64,000 bases of DNA from Chelatococcus asaccharovorans (lineage in GTDB: Bacteria > Pseudomonadota > Alphaproteobacteria > Rhizobiales > Beijerinckiaceae), in assembly GCF_003201475.1 (NCBI RefSeq), contig NZ_QJJK01000005.1:1-64000 (forward strand), in the 5' to 3' direction. Position 1 is the first letter of the stretch. Each line of letters starts with the position of its first letter. Below, piece after piece: positions 9,562-18,279 of this stretch. The notes under the pieces were generated by a model, which saw nothing but the letters and a program-made list of their open reading frames with translations, was not told where the DNA came from and searched no databases. The position numbers were made by a program, and so were the translations under genes.

Positions 9562-10830
9562 CTACTTCTTCTCCAACAGACCCTTGATCGCCGTATTGGC
9601 TTCGGTCATCGCCGCCTGGGCCGGCTTGCCGCGGATCACCGAATCCCATGCATTGGCGAAGACGCTCGCGTGGATCTCGCTCCACGGCGCGACGACCGGG
9701 CGGGCGCGGCCCGCATCCGCCTGCGCCATGAACGGCTGGAGCTGCTTCGGCAGGGCGGCGATCGCCTCGGGCGTCGTCGCGCTGGCGGCCGCCGACAGGC
9801 GCTCATATTTGCGCATCAGCTCCACGCTGCGCGGCCCGGTGAGCCACTCGATGAGCGCAAAGCTCGCGTCCGGGGACTTGCTGCCGGCCTTGGCGGCGAG
9901 GTTGTAGCCGCCGATCACCGTCGCCGGCTTGACGCCGACGGGCAGCGGATGCACGGAATATTTGAGGTTGGGGTTGCCCTTGGCAAGCGCTGCCAACGCC
10001 CAGTCGCCGGTCACCACCATGCCGGCGCGCTCCTGGATGAAGGGCGCATGCACTTCGTCCCAGTTGCCGGCCGTGAGCACCGACTTCGGCATGGCCTGCG
10101 ACTGGGTGTAGAGCTTGGCGAGAAAGTCCACCGCCTCCACCGTCGGCTTCTCCGCGACATGCGGCACGCCCTTCTCGTCGATGATCTCGCCGCCGTTCTG
10201 CCAGATGAAGCTGTAGAGCTGGAAGGCGCCCATCCGGCCGCCGCCGAAGCTCGCGCCGTAGGTGTCCTTCTCCTTGTTGGTCATGGCAACCGCCGCGTCG
10301 TGGAATTCCTTCCAGTTGGACGGCGCCTTGGCGATCCCCGCATCCGCCAGCATGCGATCGTTGACGAAGAGCGCGACGTTGTTGGTGTAGAGTGGGAGGG
10401 CGTATTGCTTCTCCTGGAAGCGGCCGCTGGCCAGCGGCCCCGGCTGGTACTGCGCGGCAATGGGCTTCGTCTTGTCGGTCAAGTCGGCGAGGAGGCCGGC
10501 ATCGGCAAGGCCCGCGACCCAGGCAATGTCGAGCGCCATCACATCGGGCCCGGCGCCACCGGACAGCGCGACGAAGAGGTTGCGCTCCATTTCCATATGC
10601 GGCACGGCTTGCAGCTCGACGGTGTGGCCGGTCTTGGCCTCGAAGGCCTTGATCTCCTCATAGATCGGCGCGTTCGGGCCGGGCACGAGGGGGGCGTTGA
10701 CCCACATCACGATATTGTCGGCAAGTGCCGGCGTCGATCCAAGTCCGAGGCCAAGTCCAAGCCCAAGCCCAAGTCCAAGAACGGCCGCTGAAAGCGCTGC
10801 GCCGACTTTAGAACTGCTCCGCATATTCAT
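9562..10830 (-). CDS. Extracellular sugar-binding protein of an ABC importer (family 1)
   Basis: The 422-residue periplasmic binding protein has a signal peptide of about 35 residues whose hydrophobic core is a Gly-Leu repeat, with a probable cleavage site after TPALA. The mature part shows the family-1 pattern, including FEAKTGHTVELQAVP and GPDVMALDIAWVAGLADAGLL. I chose ATG 10830 because GGAGG lies 6 bases upstream; the ATG at 10860 has no such site. It follows the GH31 gene by 49 bases and precedes its two permease genes. The Gly-Leu core is encoded by an imperfect hexanucleotide repeat, listed separately. Confidence 0.92.
   Translation of the reverse strand: MNMRSSSKVGAALSAAVLGLGLGLGLGLGLGSTPALADNIVMWVNAPLVPGPNAPIYEEIKAFEAKTGHTVELQAVPHMEMERNLFVALSGGAGPDVMALDIAWVAGLADAGLLADLTDKTKPIAAQYQPGPLASGRFQEKQYALPLYTNNVALFVNDRMLADAGIAKAPSNWKEFHDAAVAMTNKEKDTYGASFGGGRMGAFQLYSFIWQNGGEIIDEKGVPHVAEKPTVEAVDFLAKLYTQSQAMPKSVLTAGNWDEVHAPFIQERAGMVVTGDWALAALAKGNPNLKYSVHPLPVGVKPATVIGGYNLAAKAGSKSPDASFALIEWLTGPRSVELMRKYERLSAAASATTPEAIAALPKQLQPFMAQADAGRARPVVAPWSEIHASVFANAWDSVIRGKPAQAAMTEANTAIKGLLEKK
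10741..10782 (-). repeat. Imperfect hexanucleotide tandem repeat coding the signal-peptide core
   Basis: About six to seven copies of a 6-base unit (plus strand aagtcc/aagccc, with one gaggcc variant) run in frame through the signal sequence of the binding protein and encode alternating Leu and Gly. Gain or loss of a unit would lengthen or shorten the hydrophobic core by two residues without shifting the frame. Slippage is an inference. Confidence 0.75.
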
Positions 10831-10879
10831 TGTTTTCCTCCGCTTTATTATTGAATTCATGCTGTCTTGCTGAAATCCG

Positions 10880-12892
10880 TCAGCCGGGATTGACCTTGAT
10901 CAGCGCGTCCGGGGAGAGCCACGCGATATCCTGGCTGAACCATCCCCCGATGGCCTCGGCCATTGCCGGTTGGTCGGCCGTGGAAGACTGTGGCGCGACC
11001 CGCCCTCGCGCGCCCACAATCCCGATGTGATCAACGCGCCAATCGGGGGCAAACCCATGCGCTGCATCCACGGATGAATGCCGGTCCGGATTGACGGCGA
11101 TGAGGCCGAGCGCCGTCCCGTGCGCAGCATCCGCCGCCAGCGTCAGCCGCGCGCCGTCGCGCAGGAAGAGTGGCATCCGGTCGAGCGGGACATCGTGAAC
11201 GCGCCAGGCCGGCCCGCTTACCCATTCGCCCGCGAGCACGTCATACCAGTCGCCGGCCGGCAGATAGACCGCGCGGGTATTCCCATAGAACGCGACCGGC
11301 GCGACGAGAATATCCGGCCCCAGCATGAACTGCTGATCCCAGTCGTTGATCCCCGACCAGTCGATCTCCGGGAAGGCGAGCGGCATCATGCGCAGGAGCG
11401 GCAGGCCGCCGCCGGCGGCTTCCCGGCCGTACTGCTCGAAGACCGGCCGAAGCGCGAGATGGAGCCGCGCATAGTCCGCGTAGACGGCGGCCGAGCCCGC
11501 ATCCATGTCCCACGGCTCGCGGCAGCCGAGCCCGTGCAGCATCATCAGCGGCGTGAAACAGGCGAACTGCGTCCAGCGCGCGAAGACCTGCGGCGTCGGC
11601 GTGCCGAAATAGCCGCCGAGATCGCTGCCGATGAAGGACCAGCCGGAGAGATTGGCGCTCTGCACGGCGCGGATCGCCGATGGCAGGCCGGTCTTGGGAC
11701 AGAAGTCGGACGTCTGGTCGCCGCTCCAGATAGGCGCGCGCACACGCGGCGAGCCTGAACGGCTGATGATCGCCGGCGTTTTGCCGTCGAAGGCCGCGAT
11801 CGTCGCCTCGAGATAATAGCGCACGAAGGCGTTGTGGGCGCGCCCGCCCGTCTCGCCGGAGTGGAGCACGGCATGCTCGGGGAGCTGTTCGCCGAAATCG
11901 GCCTTGAAGCCGACGATCCCCTGTTTGACAAGGCCGCGGAGATTCCCCGACCACCAGGCGCTGGCCTCCGGATTGGAGAAATCGATGAGCGCCGCCACCA
12001 CATTCGGATTGGCGCCGGGCCGGCGGGTAATCAGCTCGCCGTGCCGGTCGACGATCACATAGCCCCTTGCCTTGGCGAATTCGAAGGACTTGGTGCCGAC
12101 GACCACCCAGGGACAGAGCCAGAGATAGATGCCTGTTCCGTCCCTGGCCATGTCCGAGACCATGCCACAGGCGTCGGGATACTTCCCCGTGTCGAAGGCG
12201 AAGGAATGGACCTCGCTCGCCCAATAGGCGTCGATGAGCTTGATCGCCATCGGCAGGTCGAGCCCGACGTGGCCGGCGACATCGGCCGCGACCGTTGCTG
12301 CGTTCTCGTAGCGCCAGTCACCCGCCTTCCAGAGGCCGAAGAAATGCGCGTCCGGCATCAGCGGCGGACCGATCCGCGCGATCAGCGCCGCATAGAGCTC
12401 CGCAAGGCCGCCACGATCGATATCGAGCGTCAGGCTCTCGCCCTCCACCTGGACCCGCAGGACATGGGGGTCGAAGGGCGCGGCGATGTGAAAGACGGCC
12501 GGCGCCTCGTCGGGCAGGAAGAGCGAGTAGCCGAGCGTCGTGGCGATCCACGGGCTCGGCAGATAGGTGCCGTTGCCGAGGCCGAAGTTCTCCAGGTAGT
12601 AGCGCACGGACTGGCCGCGCAGGTCGAGCGTCTCGAAGCGCTCGCCGCCGCCGAAGGCCTGGAACTTGGTCGGCACGGCGAAGGCGATTTCCACCGCGGC
12701 AGCGCCCGCGCGCGTGACGGTGATCCGCGCCCCGCCGCCCGGCCTCTCGGTGACGCTGACGGCGCTGCCCGCCTCCGCGAAGGGCATTGTCGTCCACGAG
12801 CCGCCGGCCGTGCGCCAGCCGACGCTCACGGGATGATGGGGGGCGCTGGCGTGGGAGACGCCTGCCGCGCTGTTTGGCCGGGTGTCAGGCAT
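10880..12892 (-). CDS. Glycoside hydrolase family 31 (alpha-glycosidase)
   Basis: This 670-residue enzyme has the GH31 pattern. The catalytic nucleophile is D332 in GFKADFGEQLP and the acid/base is D392 in IWSGDQTSDF; the N-terminal beta-sandwich part holds FQAFGGGERFETLDLRGQ (about residues 77-94). GH31 members cleave alpha-glucosides, alpha-xylosides or sulfoquinovosides. The nucleophile context ADFGE is shared with YicI/YihQ-like members, but the substrate cannot be fixed by eye. I see no signal peptide, so it should act in the cytoplasm on the imported sugar. The start overlaps the isomerase gene end by 8 bases. It precedes the binding protein in the operon. Confidence 0.92.
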   Translation of the reverse strand: MPDTRPNSAAGVSHASAPHHPVSVGWRTAGGSWTTMPFAEAGSAVSVTERPGGGARITVTRAGAAAVEIAFAVPTKFQAFGGGERFETLDLRGQSVRYYLENFGLGNGTYLPSPWIATTLGYSLFLPDEAPAVFHIAAPFDPHVLRVQVEGESLTLDIDRGGLAELYAALIARIGPPLMPDAHFFGLWKAGDWRYENAATVAADVAGHVGLDLPMAIKLIDAYWASEVHSFAFDTGKYPDACGMVSDMARDGTGIYLWLCPWVVVGTKSFEFAKARGYVIVDRHGELITRRPGANPNVVAALIDFSNPEASAWWSGNLRGLVKQGIVGFKADFGEQLPEHAVLHSGETGGRAHNAFVRYYLEATIAAFDGKTPAIISRSGSPRVRAPIWSGDQTSDFCPKTGLPSAIRAVQSANLSGWSFIGSDLGGYFGTPTPQVFARWTQFACFTPLMMLHGLGCREPWDMDAGSAAVYADYARLHLALRPVFEQYGREAAGGGLPLLRMMPLAFPEIDWSGINDWDQQFMLGPDILVAPVAFYGNTRAVYLPAGDWYDVLAGEWVSGPAWRVHDVPLDRMPLFLRDGARLTLAADAAHGTALGLIAVNPDRHSSVDAAHGFAPDWRVDHIGIVGARGRVAPQSSTADQPAMAEAIGGWFSQDIAWLSPDALIKVNPG

Positions 12893-14237
12893 GGTCCACC
12901 TTCACCCCGAGCTGGCGGCCGAGATGCGCGACGGCGTCGCCCCAATGGCCATAGACGGCGGTGACATGGTGCTCGTAGCCCTCGTCGATGAACTGCCGCA
13001 CCAGCGCTTCGGCCTTGCCGGCCCACGGGCGGAAATAACCGGCCGCGCGGTTCGCGGCGGACCGCTGGTCCTCGATCGCGCCTTCGGCGACGAAAATCCT
13101 CAGCGATCCGTCGGCGCGCATGGACAGGCGGAACAGCGTCATGGGGCCGGGACGAAGCGGAAATGTCTCCTGCTTCAACACGGGATCGAGCGAACGCGGC
13201 CCGTCCGCCAGCCGCGGGCTGACCCCGTAGTGCCACAGCACGAGGCGATTCTTGGCGCGGTCGATGCCGGAAATATCGGTGAGGAAGGGCAGCGACGCCG
13301 GGTCGAAGGCCCGCGCCACCAGCGCCGAGACCGCGCCCATGACGTCGCCTTCCGGTGCGATCGGAATGGCCCGGTCGGAGAGTTCGCCAAGCGCGGCCCA
13401 AGTGCCGCGGAAGTCCTCCGCATAAAGGATTTCCGGCCAGTCGCGCAACGCAACGGCATCGGCCTTGATGGCGTCGAGCCCGGCTTCAAGGCGCGCATAG
13501 GTCCGCCCCAGCGTGGCGCGCCCGGCCTCGGCCTCACCGCCGTCGAAGCTCGCTTCGGCCCAGCGCGCCGCAGCCGCTTTCTCGGCCTCGGCCGTCGCCT
13601 TGCAGCCTTCAAGAAAGCGCACGAGCGTCGTCTGCTCGATGGTGACGCCGAGCGCACGCTTGAGCGCCCAGGGGTCGACGGCGAGATTCGTGAACCAGTC
13701 GGCATGGCTGCCGATCAGGGCGACACGCGCACCCCTGACACGCGTATTGGCACGCGCAGCGGCCGCAAAAGCTGCCAACTCCCGCGCGAGTTCCGCGTCG
13801 CCCGGATTGCCCATCAGCAAGGTGAAGCGGTGTCCGAAACGCGCCAGTGTCGAGGCCCAGAGCTGCGTGCCGCAGAGCGAGTTGGTGATGATGGCATCGC
13901 TCTCCTCCAGCGCCCAGACGGCCAGAGGCAGCGCGCGATCGCCAATGGCCGACAGCACTTCATGGAGAAGGTCCGCGGTGCAGAAGGTGGAGAGCTGGAT
14001 CACCAGCCCGTCGAGATCGCCAAGATCGAGGCTTTCAAGCGCCGCCGCGCAGCTTGCACGATCCCGCGCCAGCCGGCCGGCCAGTTTGAACCGGCCCGCG
14101 AGTTCTCCCTCTGCAACGAGATCCCGCGTCCGCCCGATCAGTTCCTCGGCCGCAGCCTCGGAAAACAGCGAGGACGCGACGAACAGGATACCGACCCGGC
14201 TCCCGCCAGATATGGCGGCCTGGTTTCCTGTGAGCAT
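12885..14237 (-). CDS. L-fucose/L-arabinose isomerase-fold protein (sugar isomerase-like)
   Basis: This 450-residue protein resembles the FucI/AraA isomerase fold. The N-terminal part reads VGILFVASSLFSEAAAEELI, the middle contains VALIGSHADWFTNLAVDP, and the C-terminus reads HHVTAVYGHWGDAVAHLGRQ, similar to the C-terminal region of fucose-isomerase-like proteins. The group interconverts aldoses and ketoses using Mn2+. Its gene starts directly after the TAA of the ROK regulator and overlaps the GH31 gene, so it is in the same operon. The expected role is isomerising the monosaccharide freed by the glycosidase before phosphorylation by the PfkB kinase at 16599-17504. The substrate is inferred only. 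Confidence 0.75.
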   Translation of the reverse strand: MLTGNQAAISGGSRVGILFVASSLFSEAAAEELIGRTRDLVAEGELAGRFKLAGRLARDRASCAAALESLDLGDLDGLVIQLSTFCTADLLHEVLSAIGDRALPLAVWALEESDAIITNSLCGTQLWASTLARFGHRFTLLMGNPGDAELARELAAFAAAARANTRVRGARVALIGSHADWFTNLAVDPWALKRALGVTIEQTTLVRFLEGCKATAEAEKAAAARWAEASFDGGEAEAGRATLGRTYARLEAGLDAIKADAVALRDWPEILYAEDFRGTWAALGELSDRAIPIAPEGDVMGAVSALVARAFDPASLPFLTDISGIDRAKNRLVLWHYGVSPRLADGPRSLDPVLKQETFPLRPGPMTLFRLSMRADGSLRIFVAEGAIEDQRSAANRAAGYFRPWAGKAEALVRQFIDEGYEHHVTAVYGHWGDAVAHLGRQLGVKVDHA

Positions 14238-15431
14238 TTAGGCAATCTCCTCCAGCGCGGCATGGGCGTCGGCTCTTGCGTCCAGTCCTCCGCCGCTCAC
14301 GAAACAATAGGCTGCGTAGTACAGCGCCGCCCGCGGGTCATTGCCGATGGATGGCGCGACGAAGGACAGGCTGAGGCGCCGTTCGTCGAAGCCGCCGAGC
14401 AGGCTTTCGTCGATCCCGGCGATGATGGCCGCGCGGTCGTCCTCCGGCATCAGGGATGGCCAGCCGCTGATCACCACCGACGAAAGGGGATGGAGATTGA
14501 GCGCATTGCCGAGCCCGAGCCCCAGCATGACGAGCCGCTCGCGCAGTGCGGCACGCACATCGCTGTCGAGGCCATGAACATCGATGAAGCTGTCGCCGCG
14601 ATTGAGGATCTCGCTGGCATCAAGGCCGACGATCGGCGAGATGGCCCTGAGCGACGTGTAGGCCTCAATGCAGCCCCGGTGCCCGCAGCGGCAGAGCAGA
14701 CCGTTCCGCTCGATCACCATGTGGCCGATCTCGAAGGCGGAAAAGGCATCGATCGAAGCGGCTTCGTTGACGATGACGCCAGCCACGCCATGGCCGACGA
14801 AGAGGAACAGGTGGTTGCCCGCCACCGGATAGCTCGTGCTGGGGGAATAGCGGTGGAATGCGGCTTGCGCGACGACGGAATTGGTGAGCGCCAAGGGCAT
14901 GCCCGGAAGTGCCTCGCCGAGGAAATCGCGCAGGCGCGTGACATCCCAGGGATAGATCGGATTGCCGGCCTCGCGGCCGTAGCCCGGAATGGACAGGGCA
15001 ACCTGCCGAACGGCAATGCCGCGCTTGTCCGTCCAGGCCTGCATGGCAGCGGCGCTCGTCCGGAAAAGCCGCTCGAACTCGTCCTGATCGAGCTGCGGCG
15101 AGGCGGGCATCCGGTCGACATAGTCGAGCGTCCCGCCGAGATCGCCGACGCCGAAGGACAGCCGGCTGTTGGACAGCTCAATGCCCGCGACAGCCACATC
15201 ATTGCTTAGTGTAACGAGGGATGTCGGGCCGCCGGCATAAGGCGCCGGATGACGCGTTTCCTGAACCAGATTTTCGCTGCGCAACTCGGCGAGGATACGC
15301 GAAACACTGGCTTCCGTCAGCCGCGTCTCGCGCGCAATGGCCGAGCGGAAAGCGCCTCCGGTCCGCAATAGATTCTCGAGCACGGTGGCGCGCGTCTGTC
15401 GCCTGCTCCTTGGGGCCGCCCGTCCCAGCAT
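14238..15431 (-). CDS. ROK-family transcriptional regulator
   Basis: This 397-residue protein has an N-terminal winged helix-turn-helix (about residues 12-62, with IARETRLTEASVSRILAELR) and a ROK sugar-binding domain. The zinc site EIGHM (H237) with C247, C249 and C254 (LCRCGHRGC) is intact. At the position where ROK kinases have the catalytic aspartate (NDxN), this protein reads LTNSVVAQA, so it is probably a regulator without kinase activity. It is the first gene of the leftward operon and faces the ATPase gene at 15509, so it probably represses both transcripts until the sugar binds. A 13-bp palindrome lies just upstream. Confidence 0.9.
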   Translation of the reverse strand: MLGRAAPRSRRQTRATVLENLLRTGGAFRSAIARETRLTEASVSRILAELRSENLVQETRHPAPYAGGPTSLVTLSNDVAVAGIELSNSRLSFGVGDLGGTLDYVDRMPASPQLDQDEFERLFRTSAAAMQAWTDKRGIAVRQVALSIPGYGREAGNPIYPWDVTRLRDFLGEALPGMPLALTNSVVAQAAFHRYSPSTSYPVAGNHLFLFVGHGVAGVIVNEAASIDAFSAFEIGHMVIERNGLLCRCGHRGCIEAYTSLRAISPIVGLDASEILNRGDSFIDVHGLDSDVRAALRERLVMLGLGLGNALNLHPLSSVVISGWPSLMPEDDRAAIIAGIDESLLGGFDERRLSLSFVAPSIGNDPRAALYYAAYCFVSGGGLDARADAHAALEEIA

Positions 15432-15447
15432 TGTTGATCCGTTATAT

Positions 15448-15460
15448 TTACACTGTGTAA
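15448..15460. promoter_or_regulatory. Palindromic operator candidate between divergent sugar operons
   Basis: TTACACTGTGTAA is a perfect inverted repeat (six-base arms around a single T) in the 77-bp gap between the ROK regulator gene and the ABC ATPase gene. Its position in the only shared upstream region makes it the best candidate site for the ROK protein. AT-rich sequence beside it could hold both promoters. Binding is inferred. Confidence 0.6.
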
Positions 15461-15508
15461 TTACTGTGCTTTAAAAAGAAAAATTGTCAACACGGGAGCG
15501 AGACGAAA

Positions 15509-16606
15509 GTGGCAGAGTTGACACTGCGGACCGTGGAAAAGCGGTTTGGCAACGTCCAGGCCGTCAAGGCCGTCGATCTCGATGTGGAACACGGCGAATT
15601 CATCGTGCTGGTGGGGCCGTCCGGCTGCGGCAAGAGCACGCTGCTCAGGATGATCGCCGGGCTGGAGGAGATCTCTTCCGGCGAGATCATGCTCGATGGT
15701 CGCAGCCTGAATGCCGTTGCGCCGCGCGACCGCGACATGGCCATGGTGTTTCAGGACTATGCGCTCTATCCCCATATGACGGTTGCGGAAAACCTCGGCT
15801 TCGCGCTGAAGATGCGCGATATGGCGGCCGCCGCCATCGAGGAGAAGGTGCATGCGGTCGCGCGCATGCTCGAGCTCGATGCATTGCTCGAGCGCAAGCC
15901 GAAGGCGCTCTCCGGCGGGCAGCGCCAGCGCGTGGCGCTGGGACGCGCGCTGATCCGCGATCCCAAGGTCTTTCTGTTCGACGAGCCGCTCTCGAACCTC
16001 GATGCCAAGCTCAGGGTCGGCATGCGCATGGAGATCCGCAAGCTGCAGGTCGCGCTTGGAACGACAAGCATCTACGTCACCCATGATCAGATCGAGGCCA
16101 TGACCATGGCTGACCGGATCGTGGTGCTGAAGCTCGGCGAGGTGCAGCAGATCGGCACGCCGATCGATATCTACCAGAGGCCGGTCAACAGCTTCGTCGG
16201 AACCTTCATCGGCTCGCCGCCGATGAGCCTGGTGCCCGCCAGGCGCCGCGGGGAAAACGGCGAGGCCGTGCTCGCCTTCGGCCGGGGGCATGACATACGC
16301 CTGCCGCCGGAGCGCGTGGAAGCGCTGACGCGCGCCGGCGTCGACCAGGTCGAGGTGGGACTTCGTGCCGAACATATATCGCTGGCCGAGCCGGGCGATG
16401 CTGACGGCGCGGCCTTCACCTCCGACGTCATCCTCGTCGAGGAGCATGGCGCCGATTCGATCGCCGTCGTGACGCTCGGAGAGCGCGAGGTGATGGCGCG
16501 GGTGAAGCCCGGCGCCGCCCATGTCGGCGACAAGGCCCGGCGCTTCCGCCTCGATGTCGACGCGCTCCATCTCTTTCATCCAGAGACGGGCCGACGCCTT
16601 GTTTAG
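15509..16606 (+). CDS. Sugar ABC transporter ATP-binding protein (UgpC/MalK type)
   Basis: This 365-residue ATPase has Walker A GPSGCGKST (about residues 36-44), the signature LSGGQRQRVALGRAL (about 133-147), Walker B VFLFDEPLSNLDAK, the switch histidine in YVTHDQIEAMT, and a C-terminal regulatory OB domain typical of MalK/UgpC. It powers uptake by CUT1-type permeases. It is the only CUT1-type ATPase in the window, while two sets of permeases (7720-9560 and 23084-24860) lack one, so it may serve both. The ATG lies 77 bases from the divergent ROK gene. It overlaps the start of the PfkB gene. Confidence 0.94.
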   Translation: MAELTLRTVEKRFGNVQAVKAVDLDVEHGEFIVLVGPSGCGKSTLLRMIAGLEEISSGEIMLDGRSLNAVAPRDRDMAMVFQDYALYPHMTVAENLGFALKMRDMAAAAIEEKVHAVARMLELDALLERKPKALSGGQRQRVALGRALIRDPKVFLFDEPLSNLDAKLRVGMRMEIRKLQVALGTTSIYVTHDQIEAMTMADRIVVLKLGEVQQIGTPIDIYQRPVNSFVGTFIGSPPMSLVPARRRGENGEAVLAFGRGHDIRLPPERVEALTRAGVDQVEVGLRAEHISLAEPGDADGAAFTSDVILVEEHGADSIAVVTLGEREVMARVKPGAAHVGDKARRFRLDVDALHLFHPETGRRLV

Positions 16607-17504
16607 CGCCAATCCGGCAGAGGTGTTCTGCCTCGGGCTCGCCATCCAGGACACCATCCTGACGGTCGCGTCGATTCCCACCGAACCCGTCAAGATCTAC
16701 GCCGCGGCGCGCCGCGAGGCGGGTGGCGGGCCGGCCGCCACCGCCAGCGTGGCGATCGCACGCCTCGGCGGGAAGGCAAGCTTTGCCGGCCGCCTTGGCG
16801 ACGACCGGACAGGAGCGGCGCTGCGCCGCGAGCTCGAGGATGAGATGGTCGACGTCACCTGGTTGCGCCATTTCGCGGGCGTGCAGTCGCCCGGGTCGGT
16901 CATTCTTGTCGATGGCAAGGGCGAGCGGCTGATCGTCGCCTATGCCGACCCGAACCTGCCGCGCGACGCTAGTTGGTTGACCCCGTCCAGGCTGGGGGAC
17001 GCCGTGCTGTGCGACCTGTCATGGCCGGAAGGCGCCCTGCAATGCCTCAGCATGGCGCGCGAGGCCGGCATCCCCTCCGTGCTCGACGCCGACATCTCCC
17101 GCCATAGCCGCGAGCAAGTGGCGATGCTGGTTGCCGCCGCGGATCATGTGGTGTTCTCGCGACCCGGACTGGCTGAATTCACGGGCACCGACGACATGGA
17201 AGCCGGGCTGCGCGCGGCGGCCCGTCCCGGGCATCGGCTCATCGGCGTGACCGATGGTGCCGACGGCCTGTTCTGGCTCGACGACGGTCCTATCCGCAAT
17301 GCGCGGCCCCCCCGCGTCGATGTGGTCGATACCGTCGGCGCTGGCGACGCGTTCCATGGCGCCCTGGCGCTGGCACTGGCGCGTCACGACGGCCTCGAGG
17401 AGGCCATTGCCTTTGCCAATGCGGTCGCGGCGTTGAAATGCACGCGGCCGGGCGGTCGCGCGGGGCTGCCCACAGCGGACGCTCTCCTGCGCTTCACCGG
17501 ATAA
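16599..17504 (+). CDS. PfkB-family carbohydrate kinase
   Basis: The protein is about 301 residues. Early in the chain EAGGGPAATASVAIARLGGK is the sugar-binding Gly-rich segment, and DTVGAGDAFHGALALALA near the C-terminus is the PfkB ATP/anion-hole signature with the catalytic aspartate in GAGD. It should phosphorylate the sugar or keto-sugar produced by the isomerase. The start is uncertain: TTG 16599 gives the usual family length and a short overlap with the ATPase gene stop (16604-16606), while ATG 16554 and ATG 16521 lie deeper inside that gene. Translational coupling to the ATPase gene is likely. Confidence 0.85.
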   Translation: MFSANPAEVFCLGLAIQDTILTVASIPTEPVKIYAAARREAGGGPAATASVAIARLGGKASFAGRLGDDRTGAALRRELEDEMVDVTWLRHFAGVQSPGSVILVDGKGERLIVAYADPNLPRDASWLTPSRLGDAVLCDLSWPEGALQCLSMAREAGIPSVLDADISRHSREQVAMLVAAADHVVFSRPGLAEFTGTDDMEAGLRAAARPGHRLIGVTDGADGLFWLDDGPIRNARPPRVDVVDTVGAGDAFHGALALALARHDGLEEAIAFANAVAALKCTRPGGRAGLPTADALLRFTG

Positions 17505-17726
17505 GCAACCTCCGCCCCCATCGCGCGCCTGCGCGACTGCTTCGGGGGGCCGATAAGGCGTGTCCCGGTCGGGAATGATACGAATTTCGGATCAGGGACA
17601 CTGGCATGTGACAATGCGAGCTTGTATCAGCTGCCGGCGTGGCATCCCGGCTTCGCCTCGTCCGGAATCCGACAGGCCTTGCCGCGTTGCGCCGGTGAAT
17701 GCGTCGCAACCCAGCGAGGATCGGGC

Positions 17727-18167
17727 ATGTTTCGTCACACGCTCACGACACAGATCGCGATTGCGGCGCCCGCCGCGCGGATCTGGCAAATCCTGATGGA
17801 CTTCGCGGCCTATCCCGAATGGAACCCCTTCATTCGGAGCGCCCAGGGCACACCGCAGCCGGGCGAAAGGTTGACGGTCCATATCCAGGCGAGCGGAACC
17901 AAGGGCATGACCTTTCGCCCGAAGGTTCTGGCAGCCACCCCGGAACAGGAATTGCGCTGGCTTGGGCACCTCGGCATCCCGGGACTGTTCGACGGTGAAC
18001 ATCTGTTTACGCTGCATCCGGTATCGGCAACCGCCTGCGCGTTCCAGCAGGCCGAAGCCTTTCGCGGCCTTCTCGTGCCTTTGTTCCGCGGCGCGCTCGA
18101 CCGCGATACGAAACGCGGCTTCGAGGAGATGAATCAGGCGCTGAAGGCGCGGGCCGAGGCGGCGTGA
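17727..18167 (+). CDS. SRPBCC-fold protein (START/Bet v1-like), unknown ligand
   Basis: This 146-residue protein has the SRPBCC opening pattern IAIAAPAARIWQILMDFAAY followed by PEWNPFIRSAQG. The fold forms a deep hydrophobic pocket that binds lipids or aromatic compounds. I chose ATG 17727 because AGGA lies 7 bases upstream; an in-frame extension to 17622 has no ribosome site. It stands alone between the PfkB gene and the Lrp-type regulator. The function is unknown; such proteins can be polyketide cyclase-like, toxin-like or ligand carriers. Confidence 0.75.
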   Translation: MFRHTLTTQIAIAAPAARIWQILMDFAAYPEWNPFIRSAQGTPQPGERLTVHIQASGTKGMTFRPKVLAATPEQELRWLGHLGIPGLFDGEHLFTLHPVSATACAFQQAEAFRGLLVPLFRGALDRDTKRGFEEMNQALKARAEAA

Positions 18168-18204
18168 GGCGTTGGCCAGGCTGCGGCGCCCCCTAGTGAG
18201 CCGC

Positions 18205-18247
18205 AAATTTTCCCGATAGTATGTTTTTCTATAGAAAATTTTCCTTG
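18205..18247. promoter_or_regulatory. Two Lrp-box-like sites upstream of the Lrp/AsnC regulator
   Basis: AAATTTTCC occurs twice (18205-18213 and 18236-18244), 31 bp or three helical turns apart. The second copy lies in TAGAAAATTTTCCTT, which fits 13 of 15 positions of the E. coli Lrp consensus (YAGHAWATTWTDCTR). The sites lie 30-75 bases before the regulator start at 18280 in AT-rich DNA, so autoregulation by phased binding is plausible. Confidence 0.5.
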
Positions 18248-18279
18248 AATTCTCTTCTTTCATATTTATTTTTGCGGTC

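Noticed and set aside
12882-15209. A 775-codon open frame on the plus strand
   Set aside because: It lies opposite the isomerase and ROK genes, which have clear motifs, so it is a shadow.
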